From contig JAGUYV010000196.1 in assembly GCA_020061125.1 (NCBI GenBank), positions 1 to 28,370 of the forward strand: 28,370 nucleotides of DNA. Reading direction: 5' to 3'. Both the position numbers and the translations under genes were made by a program. The DNA comes from a bacterium (GTDB lineage: Bacteria > UBP15 > UBA6099 > DSWB01). Shown here piece after piece: positions 14,620-22,250 of the stretch. How positions within the stretch are numbered: the first letter of the stretch is position 1; each line of letters opens with the position of its first letter. Under the pieces are notes generated by a model that had not been told where the DNA came from, did no database searches, and saw only the letters and a list, made by a program, of their open reading frames with translations.

Positions 14620-16515
14620 ATGAGCGACATCTTTTTCGAAATCCTTCTCATCGAAGACAACCCCGGCGACGAGCGCCTGATCCGGGAGTTGCTGTCCGAG
14701 ACCCGGTATCTGCGCGCGGACATCACGGCCGCGCCCACTCTGCGAGATGCCCTGGACCTGGTGTCCGCACGGCGGTTCGATGTCATCCTGCTGGATCTGA
14801 ATCTCCCGGATTCCGGCGGCATGGGCACGGTGATACAGGCGCACGCGGCCGCCCCCGACATTCCGATCCTTGTGCTCACCGGCCTGGACGACGACGCCAT
14901 GGGCGCCGAAGCCGTGCGCCGCGGCGCACAGGACTACCTGGTGAAGCGCAACCTGGATCCGGATGCGCTCGCACGGCTTATCTTCTATGCGCATGAGAGA
15001 CACAAGTCAAAACGCGATCTTATGCGCAGCGAGTTCCGGCTGCGCCGCCTCATCCAGAGCAACGCCGACGGCATGCTGGTGCTGGACTCGCGCGGCGAGG
15101 TGCTTTTCGCCAACATCGCCGCGGAATTCCTGCTTGGAAAATCCAGCGACAAGCTGCTGAACAGCCGGTTCCCGGTTCCCATGTCCGGAGAGCGCTTTGC
15201 CGAGATCGTGGTCCAGGATTCCAACGGGCAGGACGCGCACATCGAAATGAGCGTGGGCGTGGATTTCGAGTGGGAAGGCAAGAGCGCGGTCATCGTGTCT
15301 CTGCGTGATGTGTCCGAGCGCATCTCCGCCATGCAGGAGCGCAAGCGCCTGGAAATGCAGCTTCAGCAGGCGCAGAAAATGGAGGCCATAGGCATGCTGG
15401 CGGGCGGCGTGGCCCACGACTTCAACAACATGCTCACCGCCATCAACGCCAACGCGCAGCTCGCCCTGCGCAACCAGAAAAGCGGCAAGCCCGTGGACAT
15501 GGAACTCAAGGAAATTCTGGCGGCCGCGGACCGCGCGGCCGACCTCACGAAAAAGCTGCTTACATTCGCGCGCAAGGAAAAGCTCAACGCCCGTCCCGCG
15601 TCTCTTGCGGACATCGCCGACAGCGTGGCCAATCTCCTTGAGCGCACCATTTCCAAAAAGATCAAAATCACCCGCAGCTACGCCCCGGACGCGCCTGCGG
15701 TCAAGGCCGACGCCAACCAGATGCACCAGGCCATCTTGAATATCTGCACCAACGCCTGCGACGCCATGCCCGCCGGCGGTGAACTGGGCGTCGCAATAGA
15801 GATTCAAACCCTGGATGCCGAGGCTTGCGCAAGAAAAGGACTGCGCACGCCCGGCGAGTTCGTCGCGCTCCACATCACCGACTCCGGCGCGGGCATCGCC
15901 CCGCAGATGCTGGACAAGGTTTTCGAGCCGTTCTTCACAACCAAGGGCGCGTCCAAGGGAACGGGCCTCGGGCTTGCCGTGACCCTGGGCATCGTGCAGA
16001 ACCACGAGGGAGCGATCGAGGTGTCGAGCGAGCAGGGGCGGGGAACCAGGTTTTCCATGTTTCTGCCCGCGTCCGCGGATGCGCCGGACGCCCTCGCCGC
16101 GCAGCCCCGGCGGGAAGACCTACTGCAGACCGGATCCGAAACCATTCTCATTGTGGACGATGAAGTCTCGGTGCTGGAGTCCATATCCCGTCTGCTTGAG
16201 GCGCTCGAATATAAGGTGATTACTGCATCGTCGGGACGCGAGGGCGTGCAGGCCTTTATTGACAACATGAAAAGCATTAATCTTGTGCTGCTGGATTTCA
16301 TGATGCCGGAGATGGACGGCCGGGATGTGTACAATGCCATCAGCAAGCTGCGGGATGATGTGCCCGTGCTGCTGTGCACGGGCTACAGCACGGACGGCGC
16401 GGCCGGTGAACTGCTCCAGCGCGGGGTGCGCGAGGTTATTGCCAAGCCGTTCAATCTGCCCGAGCTGTCGCGCGCCATCCGCCGCGCGCTGGACTCGCGC
16501 CCGGTCCCAGCATGA
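14620..16515 (+). CDS. Hybrid histidine kinase: REC-PAS-HisKA-HATPase-REC
   Basis: A 631-aa soluble hybrid. Receiver 1 (about 5-120) has Glu12-Asp13 and Asp59 ([12 protein letters not shown]). A PAS domain (about 135-235) follows. HisKA has His266 in GGVAHDFNNML, the HDFNN type. The HATPase shows NICTNACDAMPAGG, DSGAGIAPQ and GTGLGLAV. Receiver 2 (about 507-625) has Asp559 (LLDFMMPEMDG) and Lys609 (AKPFNLPEL). An input receiver in front of the PAS suggests it is switched by an upstream kinase, most simply the HK encoded at 12825. GAGG precedes the ATG at 14620, 33 bases after the previous stop. The gene converges with the patatin gene, 12 bases away. No DNA-binding output is encoded in the operon. 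Confidence 0.92.
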   Translation: MSDIFFEILLIEDNPGDERLIRELLSETRYLRADITAAPTLRDALDLVSARRFDVILLDLNLPDSGGMGTVIQAHAAAPDIPILVLTGLDDDAMGAEAVRRGAQDYLVKRNLDPDALARLIFYAHERHKSKRDLMRSEFRLRRLIQSNADGMLVLDSRGEVLFANIAAEFLLGKSSDKLLNSRFPVPMSGERFAEIVVQDSNGQDAHIEMSVGVDFEWEGKSAVIVSLRDVSERISAMQERKRLEMQLQQAQKMEAIGMLAGGVAHDFNNMLTAINANAQLALRNQKSGKPVDMELKEILAAADRAADLTKKLLTFARKEKLNARPASLADIADSVANLLERTISKKIKITRSYAPDAPAVKADANQMHQAILNICTNACDAMPAGGELGVAIEIQTLDAEACARKGLRTPGEFVALHITDSGAGIAPQMLDKVFEPFFTTKGASKGTGLGLAVTLGIVQNHEGAIEVSSEQGRGTRFSMFLPASADAPDALAAQPRREDLLQTGSETILIVDDEVSVLESISRLLEALEYKVITASSGREGVQAFIDNMKSINLVLLDFMMPEMDGRDVYNAISKLRDDVPVLLCTGYSTDGAAGELLQRGVREVIAKPFNLPELSRAIRRALDSRPVPA

Positions 16516-16527
16516 CGGTCATGGTTC

Positions 16528-17883
16528 CTATTGCAGTTTGGGGAAGGTTTCCCGCGCAATCTGCCTGTAGCGTTCGTACCGGCTCTTCTTGAACTTGAAC
16601 CGGTTCAGGTTCTTGGCTTCCAGGATTCCCACGGTCTTGTATTCCTCGAGTTTTTCGAACCCGTGCAGGGGCATGATTTCATTGGTGATGGAGTAGCCGA
16701 TGTTGATCAGCTCGCGCGTGGAGTAGGGCAGGATGTTGAAGTGGTCCACGAAGAAAATTTCATTGGGCGACGGGATGTAGATGTACTTGCGGTCCTTGTT
16801 GAAGTTGAAGAACCCTGCGAGGTCGGCCACCATTTCCTCGTGCGTTTCCTTGGACAATTTGTATTTGTTTCGGAACTGGGGCGAGCGCACGAACGCGAAA
16901 AGCTCTTCCTTCTGCTCGCGCAGTTTCGCGGGTTCCCGGATCTTCTGGTACATGGCCGTGTTCATGGCCTGGAGAACGAGCGAGTACAGCCCGAGTTCGG
17001 TGATGGACCCCATGTTCTCGTCGCGCACATAGGGCGTGAAGGTGTGGGACACGAAGATGAGGTCCGCACCCATGTCCGCGGCCACATGCACGGACAGGCA
17101 CTGCTTGACTTCGCCGTCGTAGTAAATATGGCCGTCAATGGACACGGGTTTGAACAGCCCCGGCACGCAGCACGAGGCATGCACCGCGCGGCTGATGGGC
17201 GCGGTGTTCAGATACCGGTCCCGGTAGTAGGTGTCTTCGTCGGTGCCGATCCAGTCGGACATGTCCTTGCCGAAGATGGCCTTGCGCGGGTAGTCAATCT
17301 CCGTGGCGATCACGCTCAAGTCCACCTGCTTGCGGATGTAAAGTTCCTCGAAGTCGTTGATGGGCAGCACATCTTCGAGATATTTTTCCAGGCGTTCGAG
17401 GGTGAACAGGCCCATGACGGGCATGATCTCGCGCATGATGGCCTCGATGCCCGTGCCCGGTCCGTACTTGTTCTGCATGTAGGGGAGTTTGGCCAGGCGC
17501 TTGAGGTATTTCATCATGATGCGCGGCGGGGGCAGGCGCAGGGAAAAGATGTCGGCGTAGGAGAAGCCCGTGAGGTCGCCGTGCATGCGGCGGTCCGGGC
17601 TGGTGAAATAGCTGGACAGGGATTTGGCTTCGAGGCGGCTTTCGATGGTTTCCTCGTCGAAGTCGTTGACCATGAGGGCGCCGAAAATGGAGCCGCCGCT
17701 GCTGCCGATGATGTGCTCGATGAACACGCGCTCGGGGTTGCGCTGTGCGCGCGGCGCGTTGGCGATCTCGATGCCGTACTCCTTGAGCGCGAGCGTGACC
17801 CCGATGTGGTAGAACATGGCCTTGGCCGCGCCCCCGCTGGCCACGAACGCTATCCGGTTGTATTGCTTGAGCTTATCCAGCAT
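16528..17883 (-). CDS. Patatin-like phospholipase/acyl hydrolase
   Basis: A 451-aa serine hydrolase of the patatin family, expected to cleave acyl esters of phospholipids or neutral lipids. The oxyanion-hole region is SGGAAKAMFYHIG (16-28). The nucleophile elbow is GSSGG at 60-64 (Ser62), and the catalytic aspartate is Asp256 in YYDGEV, where most relatives have DG[AG]. No signal peptide or membrane segment is seen, so it is probably cytoplasmic or peripheral. The C-terminal 150 residues are unlike the core domain and carry many charged residues (ERYRQIARETF end). The ATG at 17883 follows GGGGGA by eight bases; an in-frame ATG at 17916 is an alternative. It lies between two sensory modules on the opposite strand, so a functional link is only conjecture. 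Confidence 0.88.
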   Translation of the reverse strand: MLDKLKQYNRIAFVASGGAAKAMFYHIGVTLALKEYGIEIANAPRAQRNPERVFIEHIIGSSGGSIFGALMVNDFDEETIESRLEAKSLSSYFTSPDRRMHGDLTGFSYADIFSLRLPPPRIMMKYLKRLAKLPYMQNKYGPGTGIEAIMREIMPVMGLFTLERLEKYLEDVLPINDFEELYIRKQVDLSVIATEIDYPRKAIFGKDMSDWIGTDEDTYYRDRYLNTAPISRAVHASCCVPGLFKPVSIDGHIYYDGEVKQCLSVHVAADMGADLIFVSHTFTPYVRDENMGSITELGLYSLVLQAMNTAMYQKIREPAKLREQKEELFAFVRSPQFRNKYKLSKETHEEMVADLAGFFNFNKDRKYIYIPSPNEIFFVDHFNILPYSTRELINIGYSITNEIMPLHGFEKLEEYKTVGILEAKNLNRFKFKKSRYERYRQIARETFPKLQ

Positions 17884-18110
17884 GAATGCATCCCCCGCGC
17901 GCGGTACTGCTTCCATTATATGAAATATCGGGCCGCGGCGCGCGGCCGCGCGGGAAAAAGCAACGGCCGCGCACGGCGATTCCATTGGCCGGAAAAATCG
18001 TTTGCCGCCATTGTCTGCACACGGGATTTCGAATGGTCGCCTGCGGCGGTGTTGAAAAAGCCAAGCGGCTGTAAAAAGCGGACAGGAGGGCTGTTGAAAA
18101 AGCGCGGGGG

Positions 18111-18133
18111 GCGAAAAAATCCGGTTTTTTCGC
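18111..18133. terminator. Bidirectional hairpin in the patatin/module-2 divergent gap
   Basis: GCGAAAAAA / TTTTTTCGC form a perfect 9-bp stem around a five-base loop. It could shield module 2 from read-through. The remaining gap 17884-18110 holds GTTGAAAAAG repeats (at 18050 and 18089-18102) and no gene. Confidence 0.4.
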
Positions 18134-18160
18134 AGCCTTGCGCCAACACGAGCCAACTTT

Positions 18161-18190
18161 TTGACTTGCGAAAGTTATTTAGCATAAATT
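18161..18190 (+). promoter_or_regulatory. Possible sigma-70 promoter upstream of module 2
   Basis: TTGACT, 18-base spacer, TAAATT. It lies just upstream of the sigma-54 promoter, so basal and inducible transcription could coexist. Weaker evidence than the sigma-54 match. Confidence 0.35.
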
Positions 18191-18219
18191 TTTCGCCCCT
18201 CTCGGTTTCCAACGCACTC

Positions 18220-18235
18220 TGGCACGAGTCTTGCA
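18220..18235 (+). promoter_or_regulatory. Sigma-54 (RpoN) promoter, module 2
   Basis: TGGCACG-AGTC-TTGCA is a full consensus match, with -24 GG at 18221-18222 and -12 GC at 18233-18234 and exactly ten bases between. It lies 44 bases before the ATG of the small membrane protein at 18279, the same position as in module 1. Confidence 0.85.
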
Positions 18236-18278
18236 TAACACTGCGTCAAAACCTTAAGTTGCGGGGGAGTTGATTATC

Positions 18279-18650
18279 ATGACAAACGCCATCGAGTGGA
18301 AAGCAAACGCAAACCGGGAATTCAGCGCCGGCATGCGCACCGTGGCCTTGGAGCGGTGCCGCATCATCGGGCTGGACAGCAAGCAGAGAAAACGGAAAAA
18401 AACCACAGTTACGGTGGTCATGACCATGACACTGGCCGTGGTTCTGCTGGGCCTTTTCTCGTTTTCAGGCCCCGCGCTGTCCGCGCAAACCGTCTCGGCG
18501 CAGATTCCGGCGCAGACCCAGAATCAGAAACCCGCGGCCCTCAACGAGCATGCGGATTTCCTGTTCATCCTGGCCGTGCCCCTGGGTTTCGCGGCCCTGC
18601 TTTCACAGTGTGTTACACTGAAGCAAATTTCCGACAGGATCAGGAAGTGA
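18279..18650 (+). CDS. Small two-helix membrane protein B (module 2), paralogue of A
   Basis: 123 aa, no family recognised. Basic N-terminus (about 1-42), membrane segment 1 (about 43-62, with VVMTMTLAVVLLG), a Gln/Ala-rich outer loop, membrane segment 2 (about 92-112, DFLFILAVPLGFAAL) and basic tail LKQISDRIRK. The tail and second helix match protein A at 12150-12509; the N-terminal parts and loops differ. GGGGAG lies nine bases before the ATG. An isoform choice (TTG at 18270) would add three residues. A signal-peptide reading (ALSA-Q after segment 1) is possible, but the long basic N-terminus and the clear second helix argue for a two-pass protein. The sensor kinase gene follows 144 bases downstream. 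Confidence 0.75.
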   Translation: MTNAIEWKANANREFSAGMRTVALERCRIIGLDSKQRKRKKTTVTVVMTMTLAVVLLGLFSFSGPALSAQTVSAQIPAQTQNQKPAALNEHADFLFILAVPLGFAALLSQCVTLKQISDRIRK

Positions 18651-18680
18651 GCCGTAAAAAATAAGACAGGGGAGCAATTT

Positions 18681-18733
18681 TCACGGCGTAGCGGGTATAA
18701 TAAAAGCCAACATAAAAATCCCCGACGCCGTGA
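18681..18733 (+). promoter_or_regulatory. Palindrome enclosing a TATAAT box between small protein B and kinase
   Basis: TCACGGCGT and CGGG on the left pair with CCCG and ACGCCGTGA on the right (13 bp with a two-base bulge), enclosing a 25-base AT-rich loop that contains TATAAT at 18696-18701. It may be an mRNA hairpin, an operator over an internal promoter, or both. No good -35 box is visible. Confidence 0.45.
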
Positions 18734-18794
18734 TTCGCAACACAAGCCACGGCTGCCGCCTGCGGGCGGGGGCATTCACACAGGGGAGCGGGGC

Positions 18795-21599
18795 ATGGAC
18801 AGCAAGCAAGCCGCGGAATGCGGCCCGAGCAATCTTTTCGACACCATCGGCGTGCCCGTTGTCATCATCGGGCGTGATTTCACGGTCGAGCAAATCAACC
18901 AAGCTGCGGCGAAAGCCCTGGGCCTGGCCCCGGAGCAGGCTGCGGGCAAGAAGTGCCACGAGATATTTCATGGCACGGGCGCGCCCATGTCCGAATGCCC
19001 CATGCGCCTGATGCTTGGCGGCATGCCCGTGGAAAAGAGCGAAGCCGTGCTGGACATGCTCGGCGGCACATATTTGGTCACCTGTTCTCCAGAGTTGGAC
19101 GAGCAGGGCAATCTCTTGCGCATCATCCACACTCTGGTTGACATTTCCCGGCAAACGGAATCCGAAACCCAGGCGCGCACTGCGCTTCGGGAATCGCGGC
19201 GGCGCGAGCTTGAGGTGTCGTCCCTGCTTGAAGGCGCGCGCGCCGTGCTGGACACCACAAGTTTCGAGCAGGCTGCGCGCAGTCTGTTCGACTGCTGCCG
19301 CAGCGTGACCGGCGCGCAGAGCGGCTATGTGGCGCTGCTTTCCGCGGACGGACACGAGAACGAAGTGCTGTTCCTGGAATCCGGGGGGCTGCCGTGCACC
19401 GTGGATTCCTCACTGCCCATGCCCATCCGCGGTCTGCGCGCCGTGGCATATGAAACGCGCCGTCCCGCTTATGACAACAATTTCGCCAACAGCAAGTGGA
19501 TGGCGTTCATGCCCGATGGGCATGTGCAACTGCACAATGTGCTGTTCGCTCCCATTATGCACGGGGGCGAGGCCGTGGGCCTGATCGGGCTGGCCAACAA
19601 GCCGGGCGATTTCACGGATCACGACGCGCGCATTGCGGGTGCGTTCGCCGAGCTTGCCGCCATTTCCCTGCTCAATTCCCAGACCCGCGACCAGCTCGAA
19701 CACGAACGCGTGCGCGCGCAGCAATATTTCAACCTGGCGGGCGTGGCGTTCGTGATTCTGGACGCCAACGAAACCGTGGTCATGGCCAACGCCGCCGCGG
19801 GCAGGCTGCTCGAATGCAGCGAACAGGACATCGCGGGAAAGAACTGGTTCGACAATTTCATTCCTGAAAACGAACGCGAGCGAACGCGCGCGGTGTACCG
19901 GGATCTGATGCTGTCGGATTCCAGCCTTGTTCAGGATTTTGAAAACGCTGTGCTCACGAAAACGAACAGGGAGCGGATCGTGTCCTGGCGCAACGCCGTG
20001 CTCAAGGACGACCAGGGCGTGATTGTGGGCGTTCTGGCCTCGGGTGAGGATGTCACGGACCTGCGCCGCGCCATGCGCTCCGCGGACGAAGCCGCGCAGA
20101 AGTACAAAAAGCTTTTTGACGCATCCAACGAAGCGTTGCTGATACTGGACGAGAATTTCAAAGTCGTTGAAGCAAATCCCGCGGCAGAGGAACTTTACGG
20201 CTATGACCGCAAAGAACTTATCGGCATGCACCCGAGGGATTTCACCGCCGAGGAACAAAACACGGAAACAGGTCTCAAGCAGTTGGCGGACGAAAAAACC
20301 ATAATGGTGCCCCGGCGCAAACAGAAGCGCAAGCACGGCGGCATCATTTACACAAGTTTTTACAGCCAGGCTTTCGACTTCGGAAATCAATCCTATTATT
20401 TGTCCCAGATCCGGGACATCACCGAGCATGTGCTGGCCGAGGAACAGGGCAAGAGGCTGGAGCAGCAGCTATTCCAGTTGCAGAAGCTCGACACCGTGGG
20501 GCGGCTGGCCGGGGGCATCGCGCACGACTTCAACAACATGCTCACCGTGATCATGGCCAGCGCGGCGCTCATGAAGCTCAAGATGGAAAAAGAATCCCCG
20601 TTCCAGGAACAGGTGGCTTCAATCATCCAGGCCGTGGAGCGGTCCAAAGATCTCACCATGAAGCTGCTGTCGTTTGCGCGCAGGGAAAAGATCAATGTGC
20701 GGGATGTGTGCCTGGGCGAGATCCTGGGCAGCCTCAAGGGCATGATCGAGCGGGGTATACCCAAGAACATCCGCGTGGCGCTGGATGCGCCCGGAGAGCA
20801 GGTGATCAATGCGGACGCCGTGCAAATCCAGCAGGCGCTGATGAACATCTGCACAAACGCCGCGGACTCCATGCCGGGTGGAGGCACGATCACCATCGCA
20901 ACAGAGGCCGTGGATTACGGAACCGTGCTGTGCGCCACCTGCGGCAAGGTGTTCGACGGCCCCTATTGCGTGATTTCAGTGAGCGACACCGGAAGCGGCA
21001 TTGACAAAGAAATCATAGACCGGGTGTGCGAGCCGTTTTTCACCACCAAAGCCGCGGGCAAGAACGCGGGCCTGGGCCTGTCCGTGGCCCACGGCATCGT
21101 CTCCAACCACCGCGGGCATCTGCACATCTACAGCGAACCGGGCAAGGGCGCGTGCGTCAAGGTGTATCTGCCCCTGGCCGCAACACCGGACAAGGAGCGC
21201 AAACCCGAACCGGCCACCACGGAACTCAAGGGAACGGAAACCATTCTGATCGTGGATGACGAACCCGCGATTCTGTCCATGGCCGGAAGAATCATTCAGG
21301 AATATGGGTACCGCGCGTTGTTGGCCGCGTCGGGCGTCGAGGCCGTGGAGATCATGCACAGGGAAAAGCAGTCCGTGGCGCTTGTGGTTCTGGACATGAT
21401 CATGCCCGGAATGGACGGGAGGCAGACCTTCGAGGCGCTGAAGACGGTCCATCCGGGCGTGAAAATATTGATTTCTTCGGGATACAGCATTGACGGCGAC
21501 GCGCGGGCGCTGTTGAAGAAAGGCGCCGCCGGATTCGTGCAAAAACCCTACAATTTCGCGGATTTGCTTAAGGCCATGCGCGAGGCACTGGACGCGTGA
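18795..21599 (+). CDS. Hybrid histidine kinase: PAS-GAF-PAS-PAS-HisKA-HATPase-REC (module 2)
   Basis: A 934-aa soluble hybrid sensor. PAS1 (about 12-120) has a Cys/His motif: Cys54 and His59 in KKCHEIFHG, then Cys68-Pro. GAF is at about 145-295, PAS2 about 305-425, PAS3 about 435-545. HisKA has His577 in GGIAHDFNNML. The HATPase shows NICTNAADSMPGGG, DTGSGID and NAGLGLSVAHG, with a cysteine insert LCATCGKVFDGPYC (712-725). The terminal receiver (about 815-930) has Asp867 (VLDMIMPGMDG) and Lys917 (QKPYN). AGGGGAG precedes the ATG at 18795. With four input domains and no membrane helix, it probably integrates cytoplasmic redox, gas or metabolite signals. Its kinase core resembles that of the hybrid at 14620, suggesting common origin. 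Confidence 0.93.
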   Translation: MDSKQAAECGPSNLFDTIGVPVVIIGRDFTVEQINQAAAKALGLAPEQAAGKKCHEIFHGTGAPMSECPMRLMLGGMPVEKSEAVLDMLGGTYLVTCSPELDEQGNLLRIIHTLVDISRQTESETQARTALRESRRRELEVSSLLEGARAVLDTTSFEQAARSLFDCCRSVTGAQSGYVALLSADGHENEVLFLESGGLPCTVDSSLPMPIRGLRAVAYETRRPAYDNNFANSKWMAFMPDGHVQLHNVLFAPIMHGGEAVGLIGLANKPGDFTDHDARIAGAFAELAAISLLNSQTRDQLEHERVRAQQYFNLAGVAFVILDANETVVMANAAAGRLLECSEQDIAGKNWFDNFIPENERERTRAVYRDLMLSDSSLVQDFENAVLTKTNRERIVSWRNAVLKDDQGVIVGVLASGEDVTDLRRAMRSADEAAQKYKKLFDASNEALLILDENFKVVEANPAAEELYGYDRKELIGMHPRDFTAEEQNTETGLKQLADEKTIMVPRRKQKRKHGGIIYTSFYSQAFDFGNQSYYLSQIRDITEHVLAEEQGKRLEQQLFQLQKLDTVGRLAGGIAHDFNNMLTVIMASAALMKLKMEKESPFQEQVASIIQAVERSKDLTMKLLSFARREKINVRDVCLGEILGSLKGMIERGIPKNIRVALDAPGEQVINADAVQIQQALMNICTNAADSMPGGGTITIATEAVDYGTVLCATCGKVFDGPYCVISVSDTGSGIDKEIIDRVCEPFFTTKAAGKNAGLGLSVAHGIVSNHRGHLHIYSEPGKGACVKVYLPLAATPDKERKPEPATTELKGTETILIVDDEPAILSMAGRIIQEYGYRALLAASGVEAVEIMHREKQSVALVVLDMIMPGMDGRQTFEALKTVHPGVKILISSGYSIDGDARALLKKGAAGFVQKPYNFADLLKAMREALDA

Positions 21600-21615
21600 G
21601 CCGCGCCTGCGGCGG

Positions 21616-21942
21616 TCACTGGCGGATCATGATCAGAAGCATTTTGAACCGCTTTTCCGCCTGCAGCGCGTGGGGGATGCCCGCGGGCATGATGATGGCC
21701 TGTCCCGCGGCCACGGCGTGCTGCTCTCCCCCCACGGTGATGGCCGCTTCCCCGTCGAGTATGTGAACCATGGCGTCGAACGGCGCGGTGTGTTCGCTCA
21801 ATCCCTGGCCCGCGTCGAACGCAAATACGGTCACCGTGCCGGTTTTCTGCTTCACGATCTCGCGGCTCACCGTGGACCCGTCCTGGTAGGATACGAGATC
21901 CGCGAGCGTTAGCGCCGTGCCCTTGAGATTGTCTGCCGTCAT
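21616..21942 (-). CDS. Small cupin-domain protein
   Basis: A 108-aa single cupin. Motif 1 is around SEHTAPFDAMVHILDGEA, with His and a following Asp/Glu set, and motif 2 is PAGIPHALQA. The metal-site histidines are only partly conserved, since HxH is reduced to a single His in motif 1. Such small cupins are often quercetinase-like or ligand-sensing proteins of unknown substrate. The start at 21942 is supported by AAGGGTGA; GTG at 21951 in frame is possible. The gene converges on the module-2 kinase with 16 bases between stops and has no evident operon partner. Confidence 0.8.
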   Translation of the reverse strand: MTADNLKGTALTLADLVSYQDGSTVSREIVKQKTGTVTVFAFDAGQGLSEHTAPFDAMVHILDGEAAITVGGEQHAVAAGQAIIMPAGIPHALQAEKRFKMLLIMIRQ

Positions 21943-22033
21943 GAGAATCACCCTTTCTTTTTACGCGCTAAAAACAAACAACAACCGGAGGCCGCGGGTT
22001 CCGCGCCCGCGCGGTTTGCGATGAAGTTGCGGT

Positions 22034-22225
22034 TCAGGGAATCAGCCGCACGGCGTCCGCGTGAAGCCACCATTCGCGCCCGGCCGCGTCTTTAACGAAC
22101 AGGCCGGTGTGCCCGGTTTCGAGGCGCACGCTCGCGCTCACGGTTCCGCGGATGCGCGCGCCGCCGTTCTCCTCGTATTCGAGCAGGCTTTCCACGGTGT
22201 CGCCGGGTTGCGGAAGTGTGTCCAT
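22034..22225 (-). CDS. Small hypothetical protein (63 aa)
   Basis: No family recognised. It looks like a small all-beta protein: alternating hydrophobic residues in ARIRGTVSASVRLETG, then LFVKDAAGREWWLHADAV, reminiscent of an OB or SH3-like barrel, but this is a guess. The ATG at 22225 has GAGG nine bases upstream. It begins 25 bases after the DUF2804 stop on the same strand, so the two are probably cotranscribed. Confidence 0.6.
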   Translation of the reverse strand: MDTLPQPGDTVESLLEYEENGGARIRGTVSASVRLETGHTGLFVKDAAGREWWLHADAVRLIP

Positions 22226-22250
22226 GCCGTGAGGCCTCGCGCACGCGCTC

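Noticed and set aside
16531-18273. Long plus-strand open frame of 580 codons opposite the patatin gene
   Set aside because: It is antisense to a clear patatin with catalytic motifs, is rich in Val/His/Gly/Glu as expected of a shadow of GC-rich code, and matches no family.
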